Source: JBHIYN01 sp041984235 (GTDB lineage Bacteria; Pseudomonadota; Gammaproteobacteria; Ga0077536). Taken from it: DNA of 64,000 bases. The stretch spans positions 35,944 through 99,943 of the forward strand of contig JBHIYN010000019.1 of assembly GCA_041984235.1 (NCBI GenBank), in the 5' to 3' direction. The notes under the pieces were generated by a model. It saw only the letters and a list, made by a program, of their open reading frames with translations. It was not told the DNA's origin and did not search any database. The position numbers and the translations under genes are program-made. This document shows positions 42,421 through 51,197 of the stretch, in pieces. The first letter of the stretch is position 1, and the number at the start of each line of letters is the position of its first letter.

Positions 42421-44451
42421 ATGCTTCATTCGCCTTTCCGCCAGCACCGCACCTGCCTGGCCGCGCTGCTGACGCTCGCCACGCCACTCGGCGCCTCCGC
42501 CGTGGACTGGAACATCACCGGCTCGGTACGCCAGGAAATCGGCTTTGGCATCGCCGGCAACGAGAACGAGTTCAACGAGATCGGCAACCCTTTCCAGAGC
42601 CGTGCCCTGCCCGTGCTGACCACCAACCCGCTGAACGGCGCCCTGCTGCGCAGCGACGGCCTGCGCGCGGATGCCAACACCACGCCGGTCCCGACCACCT
42701 GCAAGTTCCAGACGGTCGCCGGCTGTCCCGCGACCCCCGGCGCCAACGCCGCGGGTGCCGCGCTGGAGGACGATTTCAACTTCAACCTGTTCACCACGCG
42801 CCTCGATCTCGACGTGCAGGCACGCTTCAATCGTCAGTTCGCCGCGACCGCCAAGCTGCGCGCCGTCTACGACGCCACGCCCAAGTTCACTGACGGCCGC
42901 GTCGGCGATCTCTTCGGTCAACCCTACTGGTACGGCGATCGCAGTGCCAATCCGCTGGAGGTCAATGGCCCGAGCATGATGGCCGACCTGCCCGCGTTCT
43001 ATCTCGACTACAACGACGGCCCGCTGTGGATCCGTGCCGGCCAGCAGTCGATTGCCTGGGGCGAGGCGCTGTTCTTCCGCGTCATGGACGTCGCCAACGG
43101 CCTCGACCTGCGCCGCCACCTGACCCTGGGTCCGGCGGCCGAGGAATTCCAGGATCAGCGTATCGCGAGTCCCGGCCTGCGCGTCAGCTACACGTTCAGC
43201 AATAACTGGGAACTCGACGCCTTCACCCAGATGTTCACGCCGACCGTCCTGCCGGGAGTCAACTCCGCCTACAACCTCACGCCCGCGGTGTTTACCTGGG
43301 ACGAGGGCGACGAGTTCGATGACGCCGAGGGCGCGCTCAATTTCGGTGCACGTCTGACCGCGCCGGTGACTGACTCGCTGACCCTGATCGCGGCCTACGT
43401 GAACCGCCGCAACCCCGACGGCGTGGTGCGCTGGACGGACGCCCCGCTGACCAACGGCAACAGCAACACCGTGTTCGGCAACGAGAATCCGTTCTGCGCC
43501 GGCGCCGCGAACAACCCCTTCGCCGGCCTGCCCGGCGCGCCGACGCGCGCCTCGCTGGGCGGACGCTGCGGCTCGTTCTTCTCGGTCGACTCGACTGCCA
43601 CCGCGTCCGCCTTCGAGTGGTTCCACATGGCCGGCCGCACCCGCCTCAACCCCGTGCTCGGCGTGCAGGCGTCGATCAACGAGGCCCCGGCTTCGGCCTT
43701 TGCCGCCCGCACCATCCTCGGCATGGGCAACGAGGTCTCTGCGCTCGACGGGATCTCCACGTTGGACGCGTTCTACAGCGGCTTCGGTCCCCTGCGCGGC
43801 TACATCTCGCGCGAGTTCAAGCGCGAACAAATCTTCGTGCTCGGTGGCAACTACATCTTCGAAGCCGAGCCGGATTCCTTCCTCGACCAGCTCATCGTGC
43901 GCGGCGAAGTCTCGGTGACGCCGAACAAGCAGTTCACCAACCCGTCGCTGAGCAGCGATTTCATCGAGGAAACCGAGGTCGTCTCCGCGCTGATTCTGGA
44001 GAAATACCAGCGCTTCTCCTACGAGATGCCCGCCGCCTACATGGTCGCGCAGTGGATGCACCGCACCGAGTCGGATCTCTTCGGGCGCCACCTCAGCGGC
44101 AACGACAACCGCGGCTTCCTGCCGCTGCTCGACCCGCAGACCGGCGCGCTCAGCGCTGCCGCCACCGTGCCCGGCTCCGGCCAGCCGAACGGGCAGGACA
44201 GCGCCGACTACGTCGCCTTTGCCTTGCAGCAGCCCTTCCCCGATCTCATCTGGCGCTTCGACCTCGCCGTGCTGGTCGACGTTCAGGGCGGCTACCTGGT
44301 GCAGCCCGGAGTGCGTTACCGGCCGTCGGCCAACTGGCAGTGGGATCTCTATGCCAACGTCATCGAAGGCAACGGCAACGACAATGAGAACGTGATGGAA
44401 ACCCTCGACTTCGCCGACGAAATCTTCGTGCGCCTGACCTACTACTTCTAG
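42421..44451 (+). CDS. DUF1302 family outer-membrane protein
   Basis: A 676-residue protein. The signal peptide MLHSPFRQHRTCLAALLTLA...ASA ends before VDWNITGSVRQEIGFG. The body has alternating-residue beta strands and large Asn/Gly-rich loops, and the last residues FVRLTYYF end in phenylalanine, as beta-barrel proteins do for BAM recognition. DUF1302 proteins are usually encoded beside DUF1329 genes and are linked to hydrophobic-substrate uptake or lipid traffic; no DUF1329 gene is present here. The ATG at 42421 gives the signal peptide; the frame extends upstream to 42349 without one. Probably controlled from the 38-bp palindrome. Confidence 0.87.
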   Translation: MLHSPFRQHRTCLAALLTLATPLGASAVDWNITGSVRQEIGFGIAGNENEFNEIGNPFQSRALPVLTTNPLNGALLRSDGLRADANTTPVPTTCKFQTVAGCPATPGANAAGAALEDDFNFNLFTTRLDLDVQARFNRQFAATAKLRAVYDATPKFTDGRVGDLFGQPYWYGDRSANPLEVNGPSMMADLPAFYLDYNDGPLWIRAGQQSIAWGEALFFRVMDVANGLDLRRHLTLGPAAEEFQDQRIASPGLRVSYTFSNNWELDAFTQMFTPTVLPGVNSAYNLTPAVFTWDEGDEFDDAEGALNFGARLTAPVTDSLTLIAAYVNRRNPDGVVRWTDAPLTNGNSNTVFGNENPFCAGAANNPFAGLPGAPTRASLGGRCGSFFSVDSTATASAFEWFHMAGRTRLNPVLGVQASINEAPASAFAARTILGMGNEVSALDGISTLDAFYSGFGPLRGYISREFKREQIFVLGGNYIFEAEPDSFLDQLIVRGEVSVTPNKQFTNPSLSSDFIEETEVVSALILEKYQRFSYEMPAAYMVAQWMHRTESDLFGRHLSGNDNRGFLPLLDPQTGALSAAATVPGSGQPNGQDSADYVAFALQQPFPDLIWRFDLAVLVDVQGGYLVQPGVRYRPSANWQWDLYANVIEGNGNDNENVMETLDFADEIFVRLTYYF

Positions 44452-44458
44452 TCCCCTT

Positions 44459-44580
44459 CGCGGGCAGGGGTGTGCTTCCTGCCCGCGCTCCCTTGCGGGA
44501 GGAAGGGCAACCGTGTGCTTCCCGATGCGCCCTGTAGTGTGCTTGCAGGTCAATCACGCCCTTCCTCCCGCCCTCTTTTT
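44459..44580 (+). terminator. two hairpins in the gap after the DUF1302 gene
   Basis: This 249-base gap holds no gene. The first hairpin has a 10-bp perfect stem (44459-44468 with 44478-44487) and no T-run. The second has a 14-bp perfect stem, GCGGGAGGAAGGGC at 44495-44508 with its complement at 44558-44571, around a 49-base loop, followed by CCTCTTTTT. Together they likely terminate the DUF1302 transcript; the long loop is unusual. Confidence 0.55.
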
Positions 44581-44700
44581 CCCCGCCCTCCCGATTCCGC
44601 GAGTGCGCTCCCGGCGCGCTACGCAGCCGGCGCCTTGCATGGCCGAGCCGCGGCAGGAAGAATAGCCGCCCTGTCGTCTTCCCCGCTCCCGGATCCCCGC

Positions 44701-46080
44701 ATGCTCGACCAGTTTCGCCGGCTCGGCGCCGGCCTGTCTGCGATCACCGAACGCTGGGTGCCCGACGCCTGGGTCATCTGCATGATGCTGACGGCGGTGG
44801 CCATTGCGCTATGTATCTTCGGCGCCGGAGCCAGCGTCGAGGAAACGGTACTGGCCTGGGGCGAGGGCGTGTGGACGCTGCTGGGGCTCGCGATGCAGTT
44901 CACCATCGCCATGGTCGCGGCGCACGCCTGCGTCGCCTCGCGCCCGGTCTACCGCCTGTTCAACTGGCTGGCGTCGCTGCCGAACCCCGCGAAGCCGGTG
45001 CAGGCGCTGCTCCTCGCCGGCACTTTCTCCATCGTCATGGGGTATCTCAACTGGGCGGTGTGCCTGGTGTCGTGCGCGCTGTTCACGCCGTTCGTCCTGC
45101 GCCGCAACCCGAACGTCGACGTGCGCGTGCTGATCTGTGCCTCCTACCTCGGCCTGGGCACGGTGTGGCACGGCGGGCTCTCCGGCTCCGCACCGCTGAT
45201 CCTGGCAACACCCGGCAACCCGCTGCTGGCCACGGCCGGCGGCAGCGGCGTGGTCGACCGCCTCTACCCGGTGACCGAGACGCTCTACAACCACTTCAAC
45301 CTGATCTTTCTCGTCGTCATCGGCGCCACCGGGCTCATCGCGACCTGCCTGCTGCACCCGCGCGAAGGGGTGCGCACGCTGACCCAGGAGCAGGCCGAGG
45401 CGATCATGCCGAAGCCGCCGCAGGAAGACCCGCCGCCGCGCAGCCCGGCCGAGTACCTGGACCAGTTCCGCGGCTGGATCCTGCTCGCCATCGTGCTGCT
45501 GGCCTACCCGCTCGGCCATTCCATCGTGACCAGGGGCTTCGGCACGAGCTGGACCATCAATGCCTACAACGTCACCTTCCTGGTACTGGCGCTGATCCTG
45601 CACGGGCGCGCGCCCTCGTTCCTGCGCGCCTGTCGCAACGGGGTCGATTCCGCCTGGGGCATCATCGTGCAGTTCCCGTTCTACGCCGGCATCTTTGGCC
45701 TGCTGCAGAAAACCGATCTCGGCCGCTGGCTGGGCGACCTGTTCGCCGAGGTCGGGACGACCGCGACCTACCCGTGGGTGGTCTACGTCTACTCCGGCAT
45801 CATGAATCTGTTCGTACCCTCGGCCGGATCGAAGTGGATGATCGAGGCGCCCTTCCTGATCCCGGCCGGCGAGACGCTGGACGTCTCGGTCGTCACCGTG
45901 CTGCTGGCCTACGCGTACGGCGACTCGACGACCAACCTGATCCAGCCCTTCTTCGCCATCCCCATCCTCGCCGTGACGCGCCTGCGTTTCGGCGACATCG
46001 TCGGCTACACGTTCATGGTCGCCATGACCTGCTTCGCCGTTTGCACCGCGGCGATGTTCCTGATCCCTGCGCAGTGGTGA
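44701..46080 (+). CDS. atoE: short-chain fatty acid transporter (AtoE family)
   Basis: A 459-residue membrane protein with about twelve helices. RWVPDAWVICMMLTAVAIALCIFGAG at the N-terminus, MGYLNWAVCLVSCALFTPFVLR, GLGTVWHGGLSGSAPLILATPGNP, IIVQFPFYAGIFGLL and NLFVPSAGSKWMIEAPFLIPAG are the conserved blocks of the AtoE/TIGR00366 family. It imports short-chain fatty acids such as acetoacetate or butyrate. ATG at 44701 starts right at the family N-terminus. No atoDAB genes are nearby. A small gap separates it from the convergent XRE gene at 46145. Confidence 0.88.
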   Translation: MLDQFRRLGAGLSAITERWVPDAWVICMMLTAVAIALCIFGAGASVEETVLAWGEGVWTLLGLAMQFTIAMVAAHACVASRPVYRLFNWLASLPNPAKPVQALLLAGTFSIVMGYLNWAVCLVSCALFTPFVLRRNPNVDVRVLICASYLGLGTVWHGGLSGSAPLILATPGNPLLATAGGSGVVDRLYPVTETLYNHFNLIFLVVIGATGLIATCLLHPREGVRTLTQEQAEAIMPKPPQEDPPPRSPAEYLDQFRGWILLAIVLLAYPLGHSIVTRGFGTSWTINAYNVTFLVLALILHGRAPSFLRACRNGVDSAWGIIVQFPFYAGIFGLLQKTDLGRWLGDLFAEVGTTATYPWVVYVYSGIMNLFVPSAGSKWMIEAPFLIPAGETLDVSVVTVLLAYAYGDSTTNLIQPFFAIPILAVTRLRFGDIVGYTFMVAMTCFAVCTAAMFLIPAQW

Positions 46081-46144
46081 AGGCCGGCCCCGGCCGGGCT
46101 GCGGTGACGGGCGCGCGCACGCCCGCCGTAACGCTGTCCGGCAG

Positions 46145-46795
46145 CTACTCGGGCTCGCCGTAGACGATCACGCAGAGCATGCGGATCGGAACCTCCAGCA
46201 GGCGTTCCGGGCCGTGCGGCACCTCGCCCTGGAAGCTCAGCGAGTCGCCCGGCCCCAGCGTCCACAGCTGCTTGCCGTGGCGGTACTCCAGCCGTCCCTC
46301 GAGCAGGTGGATGAACTCGAGGCCCGGATGCTGGAAGCGCGGGAAGACCTCGCTCTGGTCGTCCATCGTGATCAGGAAGGGCTCGAACAGCTTCCGCGGC
46401 CCGACGTCGTAGGCCAGCAGCTCGTAGTCGTGGCCGCGGCGCGTGCCGCGGCGAACGACCTGCATGCCCTGCCCGGCCGGCACGTAGCGGGCAACGCCTT
46501 CGGGCAGGTCGTAGTTCTTGAACAGGCTCGACAGCGACAGACCCAGTGCACGACAGACGCGCTCCAGCGTGTCCAGGCTGGGCATGGTCTGGGCGTTCTC
46601 GATGCGGCTCAGCATGCCGGCGCTGATCGCGGAGAGCTCGGCCACGTCGTTCATGGTCAGGTGCTGCGCCAGGCGTTCGCGACGCAGGGTAGCGCCGATG
46701 AAGGCGCCGATGCCGGCGTTGTCCCGGGCGCCGTCGGCGCTGCCCTCGCGCGCGACCTTCTCGCCCGCGCCGCTGTCGGCAGCGCGCTTTACCAT
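46145..46795 (-). CDS. XRE-cupin regulator at the end of the N-methylglutamate operon
   Basis: A 216-residue regulator. Residues about 30-90 are XRE (GATLRRERLAQHLTMNDVAELSAISAGMLSRIENAQTMPSLDTLERVCRALGL). Residues about 140-215 are a cupin (FQHPGLEFIHLLEGRLEYRHGKQLWTLGPGDSLSFQGEVPHGPERLL). It is the last gene of the methylamine operon, 13 bases after mgsC, so it is autoregulated with the pathway. It is a distant relative of the 29134 regulator. Direct repeats in the mgdA promoter at 56251 are a candidate site. Confidence 0.87.
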   Translation of the reverse strand: MVKRAADSGAGEKVAREGSADGARDNAGIGAFIGATLRRERLAQHLTMNDVAELSAISAGMLSRIENAQTMPSLDTLERVCRALGLSLSSLFKNYDLPEGVARYVPAGQGMQVVRRGTRRGHDYELLAYDVGPRKLFEPFLITMDDQSEVFPRFQHPGLEFIHLLEGRLEYRHGKQLWTLGPGDSLSFQGEVPHGPERLLEVPIRMLCVIVYGEPE

Positions 46796-46808
46796 GGGCG
46801 GCCGCGGC

Positions 46809-48128
46809 TCACCCGCCGCTCCCCGGGATCCAGTCGGTGCCCGCCAGCGGTACCCCGGCCATCGCGGCCGACTCCACCGTCAGGGCGACGAGATCCTCGG
46901 GCTCCAGGTTGTGCACGTGCGACTTGCCGCAGGCGCGCGCGATGATCTGCGCTTCCATGGTCATGGTGCGCAGGTAGTTGGCCAGTCGCCGGCCGCCGGC
47001 GACCGGATCGAAGCGCGCCGCGCGCTGCGCGTCCTGGGTCGTGATCCCGGCCGGGCAATTACCCAGGTGCCAGTCGTCGTAGCAGCCGGCGCGGGAGCCG
47101 ATCTTCCGGTACTCGGCGTCGAGCTCGGGCGCGTTGTCACCAAGGGCGATCAGCGCGGCGACGCCAATCGAGACCGCGTCCGCACCCATCGCCATCGCCT
47201 TGGCGACGTCGGCGCCGCTGCGTATGCCACCGGAGACGACGAGCTGTACCTTGCGGTGCATGTCGAGCTCGGTCAGCGCCTGTACCGCCTGGCGCAGCGC
47301 GGGCAGGGTCGGTATACCGACGTGCTCGATGAACACGCTCTGGGTTGCCGCGGTGCCGCCCTGCATACCGTCGAGCACGATGACGTCGGCACCGGACTTC
47401 ACCGCCAGCATGGTGTCGTAATAGGTCCGGCTGGCGCCGATCTTGATGTATACGGGCACCTTCCAGTCGGTGATCTCGCGCAGCTCGCGGATCTTGATCT
47501 CGAGATCGTCCGGCCCGGTCCAGTCCGGATGCCGGCACGCGCTGCGCTGGTCGACACCTTGCGGCAGGTCGCGCATCTCCGCCACCCGGTCGTTCATCTT
47601 CACGCCCAGCAGCATGCCGCCGCCGCCGGGCTTGGCGCCCTGCCCGAGTACGACCTCGATGGCGTCGGCGCGGCGCAGATCGTCGGGGTTCATGCCGTAG
47701 CGCGAAGGCAGGAGCTGGTAGACGAGCAGGTCCGAGGCCTCGCGCTCCTCCGGCGTCATACCGCCGTCACCGGTGGTGGTGCTGGTCCCGGCCGCGCTGG
47801 CGCCGCGACCCAGGGCCTCTTTCGCCTGCGCCGACAGCGAACCGAAGCTCATGCCGGCGATGGTGATCGGAATCGCGAGCTCCAGCGGCTTCTCGGCGTA
47901 GCGCGTGCCGAGGGTGACGTTGGTGTCACAGCGCTCGCGGTAACCCTCCAGCGGGTAGCGCGACATGCTCGCACCGAGAAACAGCAGGTCATCGAAATGC
48001 GGCACGTGGCGCTTCGCGCCCCAGCCGCGGATGTCGTAGATCCCCTCGCGCGCGGCGCGCTGGATCTCATGGATGACGTCACGGGGATAGAGGGCCGACT
48101 CGATCAGCCCGGGGTGATCTGCACTCAT
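46809..48128 (-). CDS. mgsC: N-methylglutamate synthase subunit C (FMN-binding glutamate synthase-like)
   Basis: A 439-residue protein of the GltB central/FMN-domain family. Key blocks are ITIAGMSFGSLSAQAKEALGRGA, STTTGDGGMTPEER, GAKPGGGGMLLG, VPVYIKIGASRTYYDTMLAVKSGADVIVLDGMQGGTAATQ, RKVQLVVSGGIRSGADVAKAMAMGADAVSIG and CPAGITTQD. The [3Fe-4S] cysteine motif of GltB is incomplete: only GCYDDWHLGNC is seen, with Trp and Ala at two of the expected cysteine positions. It condenses methylamine with glutamate, using ammonia-channel parts from mgsA and mgsB, to give N-methylglutamate. Confidence 0.85.
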   Translation of the reverse strand: MSADHPGLIESALYPRDVIHEIQRAAREGIYDIRGWGAKRHVPHFDDLLFLGASMSRYPLEGYRERCDTNVTLGTRYAEKPLELAIPITIAGMSFGSLSAQAKEALGRGASAAGTSTTTGDGGMTPEEREASDLLVYQLLPSRYGMNPDDLRRADAIEVVLGQGAKPGGGGMLLGVKMNDRVAEMRDLPQGVDQRSACRHPDWTGPDDLEIKIRELREITDWKVPVYIKIGASRTYYDTMLAVKSGADVIVLDGMQGGTAATQSVFIEHVGIPTLPALRQAVQALTELDMHRKVQLVVSGGIRSGADVAKAMAMGADAVSIGVAALIALGDNAPELDAEYRKIGSRAGCYDDWHLGNCPAGITTQDAQRAARFDPVAGGRRLANYLRTMTMEAQIIARACGKSHVHNLEPEDLVALTVESAAMAGVPLAGTDWIPGSGG

Positions 48129-48143
48129 CGCAGCAAGCTCCGT

Positions 48144-48860
48144 TCAATAGGCATCGGCGTTGTCGATGTCGAAGTGATAGAGACGGCGCGCCGAACCGTA
48201 GCGGCGAAAGCCGTCGACCGGCACGTTGATGGCAGCCGCATCGAGCAGCGACGCGAGGGCCTCGCGATGGACCGCCTCCATCGCCTTCTCCTCGCAGTCG
48301 GCGCCGAGGCCCGCGACCTTGCCGCGCACGTAGATGTCGGCTTCGTAGAGCGAGTCGCCGAGTCCGTCGCCGGCGTCGCCACAGATGACGATACGACCCT
48401 TCTGCGCCATGAAGCCGCTCATGTGCCCGGCGTTGCCGCCGACGACGATGTCGAGCCCCTTGAGCGAGATCCCGCAGCGCGCGGCAGCGTCACCCTCGAC
48501 CACCAGCAGGCCGCCGTGCGCGGTGGCCCCGGCCGACTGGCTGGCATTGCCGCGGATGCGCACCATGCCCGACATCATGTTCTCCGCCACCCCGGTACCG
48601 GCGTTACCGCGCACCTCGATCGCGGCCTGCTTGTTCATGCCGGCGCAGTAGTAGCCGACGTGGCCTTCGATCTCGATCGTGCACGGCGCGTCGACGCCGA
48701 CCGCGAGCGCATGCTCACCCGCTGCCCCGCGCACCTGCCAGTGGGAGGCCGCACCGGACGGGTCCAGGGCATGCAACGCGGCGTTCAGCTCGCGCACCGA
48801 GGCCGTACGCAGGTCGAGCGTTTGCACGCTGCCGCCGGCTGTCGTTCGGGTCAGGCCCAT
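48144..48860 (-). CDS. mgsB: N-methylglutamate synthase subunit B (GXGXG domain)
   Basis: A 238-residue right-handed beta-helix protein, the free-standing equivalent of the C-terminal GXGXG domain of glutamate synthase. The regular turns include AIEVRGNAGTGVAENMMSGMVRIRGNASQSAGATAHGGLLVVEGDAAARCGISLKGLDIVVGGNAGHMSGFMAQKGRIVICGDAGDGLGDSLYEADIYVRGKV. It bridges the amidotransferase and FMN subunits. One base separates it from mgsA and 15 from mgsC, so the three are co-translated. Confidence 0.87.
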   Translation of the reverse strand: MGLTRTTAGGSVQTLDLRTASVRELNAALHALDPSGAASHWQVRGAAGEHALAVGVDAPCTIEIEGHVGYYCAGMNKQAAIEVRGNAGTGVAENMMSGMVRIRGNASQSAGATAHGGLLVVEGDAAARCGISLKGLDIVVGGNAGHMSGFMAQKGRIVICGDAGDGLGDSLYEADIYVRGKVAGLGADCEEKAMEAVHREALASLLDAAAINVPVDGFRRYGSARRLYHFDIDNADAY

Positions 48861-48861
48861 C

Positions 48862-49809
48862 TCAGCTCGCCTCCCTGAACGTACTGCGCGGGCGATAGCC
48901 GCTGGCGCTGCCGTCGCCCTGCCACACGTAGACGGTGGCTGGCTCGGGCTCCCACACGCGCGCGCCCTCGACCCCCGGCAACCCGGCCAGCGCGCGGTAC
49001 TCCGAAGCGATCGCGACCCACTGATCGGTCTCCGCCATCACCGCCGGCTTGCAGGCGATCGGATCGCGCAGCACGGCGAAGCCATCACTGGTGCCGATAG
49101 CGAAGGTGTAGAAGCCGTCGAGATCGTCGAGCGCGGCATATAGCGCGTCCTCCAGCGCCAGCCCCTGGCGCAGCTGCCAGTCGAAGTAGCGCGCCGCGAC
49201 CTCGGTGTCGTTCTCGGTCTGGAACAGCGCGCCGTGGCGTTCCAGGTGACGCCGCAGGCGGTTGTGGTTGGACAGCGAGCCGTTGTGCACCAGGCACAGA
49301 TCGCTGCCGGTCGAGAACGGGTGCGAGCCGGCAGTGGTCACCGCCGATTCCGTCGCCATGCGCGTGTGACCCAGGGCGTGCGAGCCTTGCATGCCGGCCA
49401 GGCCGAACGCGGCTGCCACGTCCGCCGGCATCCCGACTTCCTTGTAGATCTCGATGTGGCGCCCGGTACTGACCACGCCGACCCCCGGCGCCGTTGCGGC
49501 AATGAAGCGCCGCAGACGTGCTTCGTCGGCGGCCAGGGTGACCAGGCAGTGCGTGTGCACCACTTCGAAGTCGACGTCGACGCCGAATTCCGCGGTGAGC
49601 GCGGCCACCAGTCCCGGCCACTCGAAGCCGCTGCCCGGCGCGTGCAGGACCGCTTTCAGCGTGCCTGCGGCGACCGGGTTGCGGTAGATCGCGAACCCGG
49701 AGCTGTCCGGGCCACGCTGCGCCATCTCGCACAGCATCGGCGTGAACAGCCGGCCGATGCTCGCGTTCAACTGCGTGTCTTTCAGGTAAAGACCGACAAT
49801 GCCACACAT
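48862..49809 (-). CDS. mgsA: N-methylglutamate synthase subunit A (class II glutamine amidotransferase)
   Basis: A 315-residue class II amidotransferase. The N-terminal nucleophile follows Met directly (MCGIVGLYLKD, Cys2). RGPDSSGFAIY, HTRMATESAV, CLVHNGSLSNHNRLRRHLERHG and NDTEVAARYFDW complete the catalytic domain. It is the separate counterpart of the GltB glutaminase domain and acts on the gamma-glutamylmethylamide or glutamine side of the N-methylglutamate synthase reaction. First mgs gene, 37 bases after gmaS. Confidence 0.86.
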   Translation of the reverse strand: MCGIVGLYLKDTQLNASIGRLFTPMLCEMAQRGPDSSGFAIYRNPVAAGTLKAVLHAPGSGFEWPGLVAALTAEFGVDVDFEVVHTHCLVTLAADEARLRRFIAATAPGVGVVSTGRHIEIYKEVGMPADVAAAFGLAGMQGSHALGHTRMATESAVTTAGSHPFSTGSDLCLVHNGSLSNHNRLRRHLERHGALFQTENDTEVAARYFDWQLRQGLALEDALYAALDDLDGFYTFAIGTSDGFAVLRDPIACKPAVMAETDQWVAIASEYRALAGLPGVEGARVWEPEPATVYVWQGDGSASGYRPRSTFREAS

Positions 49810-49846
49810 GGTCTGATGTCTCCTCGTGGTGCCGCGTGCGCGGCGA

Positions 49847-51181
49847 TCAATAGAACTGCAGGTAGCGCTGCAGCTCCCAGTCCGAAACGTGACGCGAGTA
49901 GTCGACCCATTCCATGCGCTTGACGCGAATGAACTCGTCGATCAGGTCCGCGCCCAGGGCGTCACGGAACAGGCGGTCCTTCTCCAGCGCGGCCAGCGCC
50001 TCGCCGAGGTTCTGCGGCAGGATGCCAATCTTGTTGCGGCGCAGATCGCGCGCACTCATCTCGTAGAGGTTGACGTTCATCGGCGCACCCGGATCGGCGG
50101 CTTTGTCGATACCGTCCAGCCCCGCGGCGAGCACGGCCGCGACGGCGAGATAGGGATTGGCGCTGGAATCGGCCAGGCGATACTCGAGCCTGCCATAGGG
50201 CACGCGCACCATGGCGGTTCGGTTGTTGTCGCCGTAAGCGATGTAGGACGGCGCCCAGGTCGCGCCGGAGAGGCTCTCCCCGACCACCAAGCGCTTGTAG
50301 GAGTTGACCGAGGGCGCCGTCAGTGCGGCCAGCGCCGGCGCGTGCGCGAGCACGCCGCCGAGGAACTGGTAGCCGAGCTTCGACAGGCCCAGCCCGTTGG
50401 CGTCCTTCTTGTCCTCGAACAGGTTGGCCTTGCGGTTGCCGGCGAAGGACACGTGCAGGTGCATGCCGTTGCCGGTGCGATCGCGGAAGGTCTTAGGCAT
50501 GAAGCTGCAGATGAGCCCGGCGTCGCGCGCGATTTCGCCGGCGGCCATGCGGAAGAAGACGTAACGGTCGGCGGCGGTCAGCGCGTCGGCGTACGTGTAG
50601 TTGACCTCGAACTGGCCGTTGGCGTCCTCGTGATCGATCTGGTAGACGTCGAAGCCCACGGCCAGCAGCGACTCGATGATGGTCTCGACCACGTTGCGTC
50701 CGCGTGACAGGCCCTTGTAGTCGTAGCACGGCTTGTCGAGCACGTCGGAGTCGTCGGCCGGGGTGACGCTGCCGTCCTCGTGCTGCTTGAGCAGCATGAA
50801 CTCCGGCTCGATGCCGATGTTGATCGTCCAGCCGCGCGCCTTCGCCGCCGCCACCTGCTGCTTGAGCACCCAGCGCGTGTCATAGGGATACGGCTCACCG
50901 CGCACGTGGCCGTCGCACACGATGCGCGCGTAGCCAGGCTGCCACGGTACCAGCGACAGGGTCGAGAGATCGCCGATGGCCATGTAGTCGGCATCGTGCG
51001 GCCCCATACCGAAACCCCAGGCGGCGAAGCCGGCAAAGCCGGCGCCGTCGTTGAGGATGTCCTCGAAATGCGCGACCGGGACCGACTTGGTCTTGGCCAC
51101 GCCGTGGATGTCGACGAACTGGGCGAGGACGTAGCGGACCTCGTTGTCGCGCAGGAACTTGCGCGCTTGCTGCAGATTCAT
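49847..51181 (-). CDS. gmaS: gamma-glutamylmethylamide synthetase
   Basis: A 444-residue glutamine-synthetase-fold enzyme of the GlnT/GmaS type. Landmarks are FVDIHGVAKTKSVPV, WGFGMGPHDADYMAIGD, NIGIEPEFMLLKQ (metal Glu), QIDHEDANGQFEVNYTYADAL, GNGMHLHVSFAG, SVNSYKRLV and YRLADSSANPYLAVAAVLAAGLDG. It ligates methylamine to glutamate with ATP to give gamma-glutamylmethylamide, the first step of the indirect methylamine route. The link with mgd and mgs genes on both sides decides for GmaS over an ordinary glutamine synthetase. Confidence 0.92.
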   Translation of the reverse strand: MNLQQARKFLRDNEVRYVLAQFVDIHGVAKTKSVPVAHFEDILNDGAGFAGFAAWGFGMGPHDADYMAIGDLSTLSLVPWQPGYARIVCDGHVRGEPYPYDTRWVLKQQVAAAKARGWTINIGIEPEFMLLKQHEDGSVTPADDSDVLDKPCYDYKGLSRGRNVVETIIESLLAVGFDVYQIDHEDANGQFEVNYTYADALTAADRYVFFRMAAGEIARDAGLICSFMPKTFRDRTGNGMHLHVSFAGNRKANLFEDKKDANGLGLSKLGYQFLGGVLAHAPALAALTAPSVNSYKRLVVGESLSGATWAPSYIAYGDNNRTAMVRVPYGRLEYRLADSSANPYLAVAAVLAAGLDGIDKAADPGAPMNVNLYEMSARDLRRNKIGILPQNLGEALAALEKDRLFRDALGADLIDEFIRVKRMEWVDYSRHVSDWELQRYLQFY

Positions 51182-51197
51182 GGGCTCTCTCCCTGGG

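Noticed and set aside
44701..46080. membership of the AtoE-like gene in the methylamine operon
   Set aside because: It is on the opposite strand and convergent with the operon's last gene, so it is a neighbour only.
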